The notes beneath the pieces were generated by a model. It made no database searches and was not told the origin of the DNA. It was given only the letters and a program-made list of their open reading frames with translations. This document shows positions 8,273 through 17,290 of a DNA stretch of 64,000 bases, piece after piece; within the stretch, counting starts at the first letter, position 1, and each line of letters begins with the position of its first letter. Source of the DNA: Bacillota bacterium. GTDB lineage: Bacteria; Bacillota; Clostridia; Acetivibrionales; DTU013. The translations under genes and the position numbers were made by a program. The DNA lies in NCBI GenBank assembly GCA_023409735.1, contig JAEYRB010000060.1:40788-104787 (forward strand), given 5' to 3'.

Positions 8273-9328
8273 ATGGAACAAAAATTTAGCCTTGAAGATT
8301 ATTTGACAGACGGTGTGGAAAATATCGTCAGACGTGCGCTCAAAGCGACTTTTTCAAATCCACAGGAAAGCTTGTTTATGATAAAATACGCAGCCTCCAG
8401 TAAGCTAGCATCCCAAAATCGTGCTAAAGCCGAAGCAAGGGGAGAGCATATACCACCTTTTTTAATTGCCAGTATCACTAGTAATTGTAACCTGCATTGT
8501 GCGGGCTGTTACGCGCGGATCAACAACTCTTGTGTGGACAGTGCTCCGGTGTGTCAGCTTACAGACAAGGAATGGCAGAGCATTTTTGAAGAGTGCCGCG
8601 ACTTGGGTATCGGCTTTATCCTTCTTGCCGGGGGTGAACCGCTGATCCGTAAGGATGTTGTGCTTTCAGCCGGGAAGATTCCGGAAATATTGTTTCCAAT
8701 CTTCACTAATGGCACCATGATTGACAGAGACTATATTAATATCTTTAAAAAATATCAAAATCTGGTTCCGGTACTCAGCATTGAAGGAAATGAGGAAAAA
8801 ACGGATGAGCGGCGCGGCAATGGCGTCTATCAAAAGCTGCTTGATGCAATGGATATTATGAAAAAGAATGGAGTTTTGTTTGGCGTATCGGTAACAGTAA
8901 CTACAGCCAATCTGGAGGAGGTTACCTCTGCGAGTTTCCTGAAGAAACTCGCGGTACAAGACTGCAAGGTCGTGTTTTATGTGGAATTTGTGCCTGTGAC
9001 AGATGAAGCAAAAGAGTTGGCTCCTGGTGATGCTGAGCGTTTATACATGAAAGAAAGACTGGTAGAGCTCCGTAAGGAGAATACTGACATGTTATTTGTA
9101 TCCTTCCCAGGTGATGAGAAGAGCTCCGGTGGCTGCCTTGCGGCCGGACGCGGATTTTTTCACATCAATTCCCATGGAGGTGCCGAGCCTTGCCCATTCT
9201 CTCCTTATTCTGACATTAATGTGCGGGATACCTCTGTGCGGGCGGCGCTGAAATCCCACCTGTTCAGAAGCCTGCAAAGCCAGAATGTCCTCATGGAGGA
9301 GCATGCTGGCGGCTGTGTACTGTTTTAA
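8273..9328 (+). CDS. Radical SAM protein with shortened C-terminus
   Basis: This is a radical SAM enzyme: the 4Fe-4S motif CNLHCAGC supplies C72, C76 and C79, and a GGEP SAM-binding motif (LLAGGEPLI) follows. AGGAGAT six bases before the ATG marks the start. A later cysteine-containing segment (GGCLAAGRGFFHI...EPCPF) may bind an auxiliary cluster. Reading stops at TAA 9326-9328 just after GGCVLF. The next 13 codons in the same frame (9329-9367) encode RRDQVEALLRKGK and then a second stop. In my recollection relatives continue from GGC-LF into a similar charged helix, so the first stop looks like a nonsense change that trims about 14 residues. Function is unknown. AraC fragments and regulators flank it. 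Confidence 0.8.
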   Translation: MEQKFSLEDYLTDGVENIVRRALKATFSNPQESLFMIKYAASSKLASQNRAKAEARGEHIPPFLIASITSNCNLHCAGCYARINNSCVDSAPVCQLTDKEWQSIFEECRDLGIGFILLAGGEPLIRKDVVLSAGKIPEILFPIFTNGTMIDRDYINIFKKYQNLVPVLSIEGNEEKTDERRGNGVYQKLLDAMDIMKKNGVLFGVSVTVTTANLEEVTSASFLKKLAVQDCKVVFYVEFVPVTDEAKELAPGDAERLYMKERLVELRKENTDMLFVSFPGDEKSSGGCLAAGRGFFHINSHGGAEPCPFSPYSDINVRDTSVRAALKSHLFRSLQSQNVLMEEHAGGCVLF

Positions 9329-9410
9329 CGAAGGGATCAGGTAGAGGCGCTGCTTAGAAAAGGAAAATAATAGATTACTTGGGCCTCAAAACATAGCGCC
9401 TCCCATTTAT

Positions 9411-9471
9411 GGCGTTGTCAAAGGGCTACAGCAAAAAGGCGAGGGGCGCTCGATGCCCCCGAGACTTTTAG
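9411..9471 (+). repeat. Dispersed hairpin repeat, copy 1
   Basis: This is one of three ~62-base related copies in the window (others at 43834-43894 and 48258-48320). The core is a hairpin with GGGGC/GCCCC arms around a TCGAT-containing loop, flanked by AAAAAG and CGAGACTTTTA. It lies between the 3' ends of the radical SAM gene and the convergent AraC gene. Confidence 0.7.
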
Positions 9472-9530
9472 TAGCATTAGTGCAGGAATATAGGTGTATT
9501 GCCTGATCTGTCTGAGTACTGTAAAACCAT

Positions 9531-10403
9531 CTACCTCTTCTTCAGTAATGAGGATGGAGTCTGCTTCTTGTATTTTTTAAACATGCGGCTGAAATAATTA
9601 ATGTTGCTAAATCCACACGCCATTGCAGCTTCTGTAATATTTACATCTCCTGTTTTCAAAAGCTCTTCGGCCTTATTAATACGCAGCAGGTTCAGATACT
9701 CTCCCAAGGATTTTTGAGTCATAGACTTAAATACCCGGCAAAAGTGAAAACGACTGATATTGGACATAGAACAAAGCTGGTCAATGGTAATCTTTTCATG
9801 GTAGTTGTTTTCAATGTATTCAAGTATTACATTAAATCTTCTGAGCATATTTATCCGGGCATCATATTCCTTTGTGGTAAGAACCAGCTGTGTATGCTTG
9901 CGGATCAATAGAACAAGCAGGCGATACAGCACAGCTTTAAGAGCCATTTCATACCCGATTTCCTTAGCCTCATATTCCTGAATAAATTCATTTATCATCC
10001 CGAACACTGCAGAGTCATTCTCAACTTTGTTCTTGAAAAGGATACGGTTATTGGATATTGGGTTGATGTACTTTGTTTCACAGATATCAATGGAACGGCT
10101 CTGTAATAGTGCTGTGTCAAAAATGATACAGTAATATTCGACGGACTCCGAGACACAGTAACCATTATGAAGTTCATTACTGTTTATGACTACCAGGTCA
10201 CCAGTTTTAGCAGAAATCTCAAGAGCATTACATTTTATGATGGCTTCGCCATTGATGAAATACAATAGCTCAATTTTTTCATGCCAATGTGTAGGGAAAC
10301 AGCTGGGATTCTGAGAATGGTATAAATGATCTCTGTGAAATATAACAGGAAGGTTGTGATCCATATGTTCCATTTTTTCATATAGCAAATCATTTCTGCA
10401 CAT
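9531..10403 (-). CDS. AraC-family transcriptional regulator with cupin sensor domain
   Basis: A 290-residue regulator. The N-terminal ~150 residues form a cupin-like sugar-sensing domain (HWHEKIELLYFINGEA, near residue 40). The C-terminal ~100 residues carry two helix-turn-helix motifs (ITIDQLCSMSNISRFHFCRVFK and ITEAAMACGFSNINYFSRMFKK) and the closing KKQTPSS. An AAGGAG ribosome site precedes the ATG. It is divergent from the isomerase/oxidoreductase operon starting at 10675, with a 271-base gap, and most likely controls that operon in response to a sugar or sugar acid. Confidence 0.9.
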   Translation of the reverse strand: MCRNDLLYEKMEHMDHNLPVIFHRDHLYHSQNPSCFPTHWHEKIELLYFINGEAIIKCNALEISAKTGDLVVINSNELHNGYCVSESVEYYCIIFDTALLQSRSIDICETKYINPISNNRILFKNKVENDSAVFGMINEFIQEYEAKEIGYEMALKAVLYRLLVLLIRKHTQLVLTTKEYDARINMLRRFNVILEYIENNYHEKITIDQLCSMSNISRFHFCRVFKSMTQKSLGEYLNLLRINKAEELLKTGDVNITEAAMACGFSNINYFSRMFKKYKKQTPSSLLKKR

Positions 10404-10674
10404 AGCTACTCCTTTTTAAGAACGTTATTACTCAGGCAATTGTCACACGTGAGGTAAAAAATAGCAAGATCGTGCTAATATTGGGCAATGATGTACATGA
10501 TTTTATTTGGCTTTAAATCTATAATAAGCATAAAGCGCTAAAAAGTAAATACTATTCATATATGGAAGCTATTGTTGTTCGAAGTTCTATTCAGAACACA
10601 GCAGCTAGGGCTTGACGTAATGGACAGCAGGTGAATTCCAAAACATGACATAGACAAGTATTGAGGAGGATCCT

Positions 10675-11550
10675 ATGAATTTTAAAATCGGTGTTATTGT
10701 TGATTCCTTTAAGCTTGATATACGGGAAGGAATAAGAAAAGCAAGAGAAGTGGGTGCATCAGGAGTACAAATTTATGCTACCCAAGGGCCAATGGCACCG
10801 GAGAATCTTTCGGTAAGGCAGAGAACAGAGCTGCTAGATATTGTTGACTCTAATGGCCTTATTATTTCGGCTATCTGTGGTGATCTTGGCGGCGGGTTTA
10901 CCGATGTAGAGAGCAATTGCTGGAAAATAGAAAGATCTAAAAGGATTATGGAGCTGGCTAAGGATTTGAACACCAACATAGTAACTACCCATATCGGTGT
11001 TGTCCCTGAAGACTCAAAGCATCCTAGGTGGAACATCATGCAGGAGGCTTGTGGAACACTTGCCGAGTTTGCAGATCAGATGGGCGCTTATTTCGCAATC
11101 GAAACGGGTCCTGAAGCCTCTGCAGTGTTAAAGAAATTTCTAGACGGTCTGAAATCAAAAGGTGTTCGTGTGAATCTTGACCCGGCAAATCTGGTAATGG
11201 TGACGGGCGACGACCCGGTGCAGGCGGTTTATAATCTGAAGGATTACATTGTTCATACCCACGCAAAGGATGGAGTTATGCTGCGAAGAGAGAATCCGGA
11301 GATAATCTATGAAATGATTGAAGAATCCATATTGACGGAAGCTGCTTTTAGGGAGGTACCACTGGGCGAAGGAAGTGTAGATTTTACTGCATATCTAAAG
11401 GCCCTGGATGATATCGGATATAATGGTTATCTGACCATAGAAAGAGAAGTTGGAAGCAACCCCGAGAAAGATATACGTATGGCGGTAGAGTTTTTGAATC
11501 GTACAATTGAGCAGATCAATAAAAAAGCTATCATGATAATGCACTCATAA
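10675..11550 (+). CDS. Sugar phosphate isomerase/epimerase (AP endonuclease-2 TIM barrel)
   Basis: A 291-residue TIM barrel of the xylose-isomerase-like/IolE group. Likely metal ligands are the Glu in YFAIETG, the Asp in NLDPANL, the His in VHTHAKD and the Glu in TIERE near the end. A GAGGAGG ribosome site precedes the ATG. It is the first gene of a three-gene operon with a Gfo/Idh/MocA dehydrogenase and a second barrel of the same superfamily. Such trios typically interconvert a sugar or inositol-like substrate through a keto intermediate. The exact substrate is not visible. Confidence 0.85.
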   Translation: MNFKIGVIVDSFKLDIREGIRKAREVGASGVQIYATQGPMAPENLSVRQRTELLDIVDSNGLIISAICGDLGGGFTDVESNCWKIERSKRIMELAKDLNTNIVTTHIGVVPEDSKHPRWNIMQEACGTLAEFADQMGAYFAIETGPEASAVLKKFLDGLKSKGVRVNLDPANLVMVTGDDPVQAVYNLKDYIVHTHAKDGVMLRRENPEIIYEMIEESILTEAAFREVPLGEGSVDFTAYLKALDDIGYNGYLTIEREVGSNPEKDIRMAVEFLNRTIEQINKKAIMIMHS

Positions 11551-11567
11551 AGGGGGGTATTTTAAGG

Positions 11568-12620
11568 ATGGATAAGATAAAAATAGGTATTATTGGTGTG
11601 GGTAGTATTAGCGAATGCCATGTTGCAGGCTACAAGGCGCTTGAAAATGTAGAACTGTATGCTGCTTGCGATGTTAATGAGAAAAGGGCTTCCGAGTTTG
11701 CTGAAAAACATGGTTTCAAGCACGTATTTTCCGATTATAATGAAATGCTGAAGCTGGAGCAATTACAGGCAGTCAGCGTATGCACCTGGAACAACGTTCA
11801 TGCGGAGATTTCAATTGCCGCGTTAAAGGCCGGTAAACATGTGCTGTGTGAGAAGCCTATGGCGATGAATGCCGGAGAGGCTACTGAGATGGAAGCGGCT
11901 GCTGAAGCTGCCGGTAAAGTACTGATGATTGGCTTTGTCAGAAGATTTGGCAATGATACGAGAATACTCAAGGATTTCATTGACAATGGGATGATGGGGG
12001 ATATCTACTATGCGAAAGCTTCCTACCTCAGACGCTTTGGGTGCCCCGGCGGCTGGTTTGGGGACAAAAGCCGCTCCGGAGGCGGGCCGTTGATTGATCT
12101 GGGTGTACATGTCATAGACCTGGTACGCTATCTTATGGGAAAGCCAAAGGCAGTATCGGTAACGGGCGCAACTTTTGACAAGCTTGGTGCAAGGGATAAT
12201 ATTGCTCAGGAGAAGGCTTATACTGCGGCAGATAAAAGTGGCATATTTGATGTGGAGGATATGGCTGTAGCTATGATAAGGTTTGACAACAGGGCTGTAC
12301 TCCAAGTGGAGACAAGTTTTAGCCTGAATACGAAAAAAGATCAGGGAAGCATTGAACTATTTGGATCCAAATCGGGAGCAAAGCTGGATCCGAAGCTGGA
12401 GTTCTATTCGGAAATGAACAATTACCTTGTGGATGTTACTCCCGCACATGATACTGCATTAAGCTTTGATGGGCTGTTTGAAAATGAAATATCTCATTTT
12501 GTGGAGTGCATTTCTAAGGGGACTTCATGTATCAGCACTGCGGCAGACGGGATAGAGATTATGCGGATTATTGACGCAGTATATGAGTCAGCAAGAACAA
12601 GAAGAGAGGTCATATTGTAA
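11568..12620 (+). CDS. Gfo/Idh/MocA family NAD(P)-dependent oxidoreductase
   Basis: A 350-residue dehydrogenase acting on a sugar or cyclitol. The nucleotide-binding GVGSISECH opens the Rossmann domain. The family's EKP motif (VLCEKPMAMN) is near residue 92. The C-terminal alpha/beta domain carries GGGPLIDLGVHVIDL, with the His/Asp typical of substrate binding. It begins 17 bases after the previous stop, with a GGGGGG ribosome site, so the genes are co-transcribed. The substrate is unassigned. Confidence 0.88.
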   Translation: MDKIKIGIIGVGSISECHVAGYKALENVELYAACDVNEKRASEFAEKHGFKHVFSDYNEMLKLEQLQAVSVCTWNNVHAEISIAALKAGKHVLCEKPMAMNAGEATEMEAAAEAAGKVLMIGFVRRFGNDTRILKDFIDNGMMGDIYYAKASYLRRFGCPGGWFGDKSRSGGGPLIDLGVHVIDLVRYLMGKPKAVSVTGATFDKLGARDNIAQEKAYTAADKSGIFDVEDMAVAMIRFDNRAVLQVETSFSLNTKKDQGSIELFGSKSGAKLDPKLEFYSEMNNYLVDVTPAHDTALSFDGLFENEISHFVECISKGTSCISTAADGIEIMRIIDAVYESARTRREVIL

Positions 12621-12690
12621 TAAGCCATTACGAACAAAAATATGCAAAGAAAATGATGCAAAGAAAATATATGCAAAGAAGGAGTGAATT

Positions 12691-13563
12691 ATGGTGCAAA
12701 TAGGAGTGAGCTCATATAGCTTCAGTGGTTTGACTGGCAAAAATGCCATAACGACATTCGGAATGATTTCCAAAGCCAAGGAGATGGGTTTTGATATAAT
12801 AGAATTTGCCGGGCTGGATGTGCCGGCAGGTGAGAAAGCCGAAGCCTTCGCCGAAGGAGTAAGAGAGGAATGTATCCGTGTTGGAATTGAAATGGGTAAC
12901 TACACAATTAGTGCCGACCTGCTGACAGGATCGCAAGGTGATCTTGATGCTGAAATTGAGAGACTAAAGGGTGAAGTTCAGATTGCTCGGATCCTGGGCG
13001 CACCTGGCATGCGTCATGATGCTACTTGGGGCTTTGGCAGCAGCTCACGCGTGGCAAAAGGGTTTTCCAATGCTCTGCCAAGGCTTGTAAAGGGGTGCAA
13101 AGCTGTTACAGAATATGCGGCAGAATATGGAATACGAACTATGGTGGAAAATCATGGGTACTTTTGCCAGGACAGTGAAAGGGTAGAGCTGCTTGTTAAT
13201 GGTGTGAATCATGAAAACTTCGGTATTCTGGTAGATATGGGGAATTTCCTCTGTGTGGATGAGGATCCCGCCAAAGCAGTCGGCAGACTGACTCCATATG
13301 CTTTCCATGTACATGGTAAGGATTTTCACACCAAGCCGGGAACCTCTCCAAACCCGGGTAGAGGATGGTTTATGTCAAGAGGAGGCAACTATCTTCGAGG
13401 TTCAATTATAGGTCATGGGGATGTACCGGTACAGCAATGCTTAAAAATCCTAAAAGATGCCGGGTATGCGGGTAACATATCCATAGAATTTGAAGGATTG
13501 GAAGAGCCATTGGAGGCGATATCCATGGGGCTGGAGAACTTAAAGTCATACTTGGAGGGTTAA
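12691..13563 (+). CDS. Sugar phosphate isomerase/epimerase, second copy
   Basis: A second 290-residue xylose-isomerase-like TIM barrel. Metal-binding positions are suggested by MVENHGY, ILVDMGNF, FHVHGKDF and ISIEFEG. It differs clearly from the barrel at 10675, so this is not a recent duplication. GAAGGAG precedes the ATG. The 70-base gap before it holds the near-tandem phrase ATGCAAAGAA three times, of unknown meaning. It closes the operon: a hairpin terminator follows at 13678. Confidence 0.85.
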   Translation: MVQIGVSSYSFSGLTGKNAITTFGMISKAKEMGFDIIEFAGLDVPAGEKAEAFAEGVREECIRVGIEMGNYTISADLLTGSQGDLDAEIERLKGEVQIARILGAPGMRHDATWGFGSSSRVAKGFSNALPRLVKGCKAVTEYAAEYGIRTMVENHGYFCQDSERVELLVNGVNHENFGILVDMGNFLCVDEDPAKAVGRLTPYAFHVHGKDFHTKPGTSPNPGRGWFMSRGGNYLRGSIIGHGDVPVQQCLKILKDAGYAGNISIEFEGLEEPLEAISMGLENLKSYLEG

Positions 13564-13677
13564 GTGGGATTATGATGAGCAGGCCTATAGATGGGGTACA
13601 TTGCGATCAGCACCTGTCAATCCTGTGTTTTATAAGATGTGATTAACATAAGGTCGTGATTTGATAACACACTAGAA

Positions 13678-13725
13678 AAATAACGCTTTCGTTTCTGGCA
13701 TTAGTCGGAGATGAAGGCGCTATTT
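13678..13725 (+). terminator. Hairpin terminator after the isomerase operon
   Basis: Arms AAATA-a-CGCTTTC (678-690) and GAAGGCG-c-TATTT (713-725) pair with one wobble and one mismatch. The hairpin lies 115 bases after the isomerase stop. The rest of the gap to topB shows nothing else. Confidence 0.5.
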
Positions 13726-13877
13726 ATTAGTGTGGAGTATTTATGGACGGCAAGGCTGAGATACATCTTTTGCATTGTTATAGCAATGATCGGTATACAT
13801 GTCTCACTAAAATAGGTTATTATATAGTTGCACCCATTTAGCGGGAATAACTCAATAACATAAAGAGAGGCATTATT

Positions 13878-16067
13878 ATGGGAAAAACGCTTGTACTGGC
13901 TGAGAAGCCATCAGTCGGAAGGGATCTGGCAAAGGTTCTTAACTGCCGTCAGGGCGGAAACGGCTGCCTTATCGGCGACAAATATATAGTTACATGGGCT
14001 TTAGGTCATCTGGTAACTTTAGCAGATCCTGAAGCCTATGGTGAGCAATATAAAAACTGGAGTCTCGAAACGCTTCCTATGCTGCCAAAGCGGATGGAGC
14101 TGACGGTCATAAAGGAAACGTCAAAGCAGTTTGGCATTGTTAAGAGTCTACTCAAAAGACCCGATGTTGACCAACTTGTCATAGCAACAGATGCCGGGCG
14201 TGAAGGCGAGCTTGTTGCAAGGTGGATCTTAATAAAAGCCGGTTTTTCCAAGCCTATAAAGAGGCTTTGGATATCTTCACAAACTGATAAATCTATTCGT
14301 GAAGGCTTCAGTAATCTGAAGCCCGGGCATGAGTATGATAATTTATACAGGTCGGCACAATGCCGTGCAGAGGCTGACTGGCTTATTGGTCTTAATATTA
14401 CCAGAGCGCTCACCTGCAAGTATAATGCTCAGCTGTCTGCAGGAAGAGTTCAGACGCCAACATTGGCAATGGTTGTTGAAAGAGAGAATGAGATCAAACG
14501 ATTTATTCCAAAGGATTATTGGACTATAAATTCCTTCGCCGGTGGTTTTTCAATGCAGTGGAGAGATAAAACAGGCACTCAGACCCGCCTATTCAGTAAA
14601 TCACAAGCAGAGACAATTCTTTCTAGGGTAAAGGGGCATGAATGCATTATAACTGATGTGAAAAAAGAGGCAAAGCAGGAGCTTCCCCCTTTGGCATATG
14701 ACCTGACAGAGCTGCAGCGCGATGCAAACCGCAAATATGGCTATTCTGCAAAGCAAACCTTGAATATTATGCAAAAGCTCTATGAAACGTATAAAATTGT
14801 TACCTACCCTAGGACTGACTCGCGTTATATCACCAGTGACATAGTACCTACAATACCGGAAAGATTAAAAAGTATTTCCACAGGGCCTTATGCAGAAGCT
14901 GCAAAATCACTGCTCCGAAAAGGAGTAAAAACTTCAAAAAGACTTGTTGATAACAGCAAGGTCTCCGATCACCATGCAATTATTCCAACAGAGCAGCCCG
15001 CAGATCTGAGGCTCCTTGACCGTGAAGAACGCAATATATTCGACCTTATCGCAAAGCGCTTTCTGGCTGTTCTCAGTGCACCCTTTGAGTTCGAACAGAC
15101 TACTGTTAAAGCAGATATTAATGGCGAGCTTTTTACTGCCAAAGGGAAAATTATTAAGTCATTGGGCTGGAAGATGGTATATACCGGAGAAAGCGGCGAT
15201 ATGCCCCAATTTGATGAAGATTCGCCAACACACTCATCCGAGGAAGAGCAGGATCAGAAGCTTCCAGATGTCAAGAAGGGCGATAGGTTGAAAATTCAGA
15301 ATGTACAGTTGGTAAGCGGCAAAACAAAGCCGCCTGCAAGGTATACAGAAGCAACACTTCTAACAGCTATGGAGCATCCCGGTAAATTTATTGACAGCAA
15401 TACACTGCGTGAGACTATTGATAAAACAGGAGGTCTAGGTACACCTGCAACCAGGGCTGATATAATAGAAAAACTTTTTAATTCTTTTTATATGGAAAGA
15501 AGGGGTAAGGAAATATATCCTACATCTAAGGGAATCCAGCTTGTGGATATGGTCCCGGCAGACTTAAAATCTCCTGAGCTTACAGCCAAATGGGAACAAC
15601 GCCTTATGATGATAAGTACAGGCAAGGCAGCCCCGGTTGAGTTTATTAATGAAATGCGCAATTATGCCTCATCTCTGGTCTCAAATGTTATCGCTAGTAA
15701 TGCAGCCTACAGGCACGATAATATGACACGCGAGAAGTGTCCTGAGTGCGGGAAATACATGCTTGAGGTTAACGGCAAAAAGGGACGCATGTTGATCTGT
15801 CAGGATAGAGCCTGTGGGTACAGGAAAAGTCTTGCAATTATATCTAATGCTCGATGCCCTGAATGCCATAAAAAAATGGAGATACGCGGCGAAGGAGAAA
15901 ACAAGTCCTTTTACTGTTCTTGTGGTTATCGTGAGAGGCTTGAGGCCTTTAGCAAGAGAAAGGGCGAACAGGTAAATAAAAAGGAGGTTGTCAAATACCT
16001 AAGGCAGCAGGAGGACGAAAACATTAATTCGGCACTGGCAGAAGCACTGGCAAAGCTCAAAAAATAA
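13878..16067 (+). CDS. topB: DNA topoisomerase III (type IA)
   Basis: A 729-residue type IA topoisomerase that decatenates DNA via a 5'-phosphotyrosine link. The Toprim domain opens the protein (VLAEKPSVGRDLAKVL), with acidic DAGREGE near residue 105. The active tyrosine is Y310 in TYPRTDSRY. Two zinc-ribbon segments lie at the C-terminus (CPECGKYML...CGYRK and CPECHKKM...CGYRE), as in Gram-positive TopB proteins. AGAGAGG precedes the ATG. It is transcribed alone and ends in a clear terminator. Confidence 0.95.
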   Translation: MGKTLVLAEKPSVGRDLAKVLNCRQGGNGCLIGDKYIVTWALGHLVTLADPEAYGEQYKNWSLETLPMLPKRMELTVIKETSKQFGIVKSLLKRPDVDQLVIATDAGREGELVARWILIKAGFSKPIKRLWISSQTDKSIREGFSNLKPGHEYDNLYRSAQCRAEADWLIGLNITRALTCKYNAQLSAGRVQTPTLAMVVERENEIKRFIPKDYWTINSFAGGFSMQWRDKTGTQTRLFSKSQAETILSRVKGHECIITDVKKEAKQELPPLAYDLTELQRDANRKYGYSAKQTLNIMQKLYETYKIVTYPRTDSRYITSDIVPTIPERLKSISTGPYAEAAKSLLRKGVKTSKRLVDNSKVSDHHAIIPTEQPADLRLLDREERNIFDLIAKRFLAVLSAPFEFEQTTVKADINGELFTAKGKIIKSLGWKMVYTGESGDMPQFDEDSPTHSSEEEQDQKLPDVKKGDRLKIQNVQLVSGKTKPPARYTEATLLTAMEHPGKFIDSNTLRETIDKTGGLGTPATRADIIEKLFNSFYMERRGKEIYPTSKGIQLVDMVPADLKSPELTAKWEQRLMMISTGKAAPVEFINEMRNYASSLVSNVIASNAAYRHDNMTREKCPECGKYMLEVNGKKGRMLICQDRACGYRKSLAIISNARCPECHKKMEIRGEGENKSFYCSCGYRERLEAFSKRKGEQVNKKEVVKYLRQQEDENINSALAEALAKLKK

Positions 16068-16073
16068 TATGTT

Positions 16074-16106
16074 AAAAGCGGGTAGGTTAATAAACCGCCC
16101 GCTTTT
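16074..16106 (+). terminator. Rho-independent terminator of topB
   Basis: AAAAGCGGG and CCCGCTTTT pair, with an inner GGTT/AACC stem, seven bases after the topB stop. The 3' arm runs into a T tract. Confidence 0.8.
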
Positions 16107-16121
16107 ATGTCCATTAGTGGT

Positions 16122-16138
16122 GTTGACAAAAGGTCAAC
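16122..16138 (-). terminator. Small hairpin after asnA
   Basis: GTTGAC-AAAAG-GTCAAC is a perfect 6-base stem lying 14 bases past the asnA stop on the minus strand. The U tract on that strand is poor, so termination strength is uncertain. Confidence 0.35.
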
Positions 16139-16151
16139 AGCTTTTATTTGA

Positions 16152-17171
16152 TCATAACAAATGAATGTTGTTTTCTGCACAAGCCTCAGCCATGTCATCA
16201 GGCCACAGCGATGATTGAACCTCACCGATATGCGCCTTACCAAGAAAGAACATGCATATTCTTGACTGTCCAATTCCTCCACCCACTGTATATGGCAGCT
16301 TTTTTTCAATTATATCCCTATGGAACGGCAATTTACTTCTATCCTCGCAGCCTGCTATCTTAAGCTGCTTAACAAGCGAGTCCTCATCTACTCTAATTCC
16401 CATGGAGGAAACCTCGAACGCCTTGTTCAGAACAGGATACCAGAACAATATATCACCATTTAGCTCCCAGTCATCATAGTCAGGAGCTCTTCCGTCATGC
16501 CTGATTCCCGATTTCAATGCTCCGCCTATCTTCATCAGGAATACAGCCTTCTTTTCCTTAGTAATAGCATCCTCTCTCTCCTTGGGAGATAAACCGGGAT
16601 ACATGTCTTCCAGTTCCTGAGTTGTAATAAAGAATACTTCCTCCGGCAGATACCCTTCCAGCATTGGGAATGCACTTAAAACCTTATCCTCTGTTTTCTT
16701 GAAAACAAGGAATAGCTGGAGCACTATACTCTTTAGTGTTTCTTCATTTCGTTGGCTTTTATCAAGAATCTTTTCCCAGTCCCATTGATCCACATAAACA
16801 GAATGCAGATTGTCCAGCTCCTCATCACGGCGTATGGCATTCATATCTGTGTATAATCCCTCTCCAATGGCGAAGCTGTAGCGTTTTAACGCCATTCTCT
16901 TCCATTTCGCCAACGAGTGAACAATTTCTGCACAGTTGCAGTCAGCATCAGGTACGTCAAAAGAAACAGGTCTCTCTACACCGTTGAGGTTATCATTTAA
17001 ACCGCTCTCCGGCTTGACAAACAGCGGAGCTGATACCCTTGTCAGGTTCATTTCCTTTGCAAGCATATTTTCAAAATTATCTTTTATATACTTAATCGCG
17101 ATCTCAGATTCTTTAATATCCATACATGGCTTATATCCTTCTGGTATAAGCAGCCTATCACATTTAAACAT
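16152..17171 (-). CDS. asnA: Aspartate--ammonia ligase (asparagine synthetase A)
   Basis: AsnA makes asparagine from aspartate, ammonia and ATP. The protein has 339 residues, the family's usual size. Diagnostic segments are the N-terminal [33 protein letters not shown] and the C-terminal [10 protein letters not shown] (class II synthetase-like motif 3). AGGAGG lies 9-14 bases before the ATG. It is transcribed alone, toward topB. No T-box leader was seen in the 120 bases upstream. Confidence 0.95.
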   Translation of the reverse strand: MFKCDRLLIPEGYKPCMDIKESEIAIKYIKDNFENMLAKEMNLTRVSAPLFVKPESGLNDNLNGVERPVSFDVPDADCNCAEIVHSLAKWKRMALKRYSFAIGEGLYTDMNAIRRDEELDNLHSVYVDQWDWEKILDKSQRNEETLKSIVLQLFLVFKKTEDKVLSAFPMLEGYLPEEVFFITTQELEDMYPGLSPKEREDAITKEKKAVFLMKIGGALKSGIRHDGRAPDYDDWELNGDILFWYPVLNKAFEVSSMGIRVDEDSLVKQLKIAGCEDRSKLPFHRDIIEKKLPYTVGGGIGQSRICMFFLGKAHIGEVQSSLWPDDMAEACAENNIHLL

Positions 17172-17290
17172 AAAAAGCCTCCTACAACAATATAACTCAA
17201 TGTGTAATAAAGAGATTATACCATTGATTCGGCCTGTTTCAACTATTTTTGAAAGATCACTTTAAAATAATTTCTTTTACTCTTTTGAGA

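Noticed and set aside
17172..17290. T-box leader for asnA
   Set aside because: No TGGNACCGCG-type T-box sequence or specifier stem was seen upstream of the gene.
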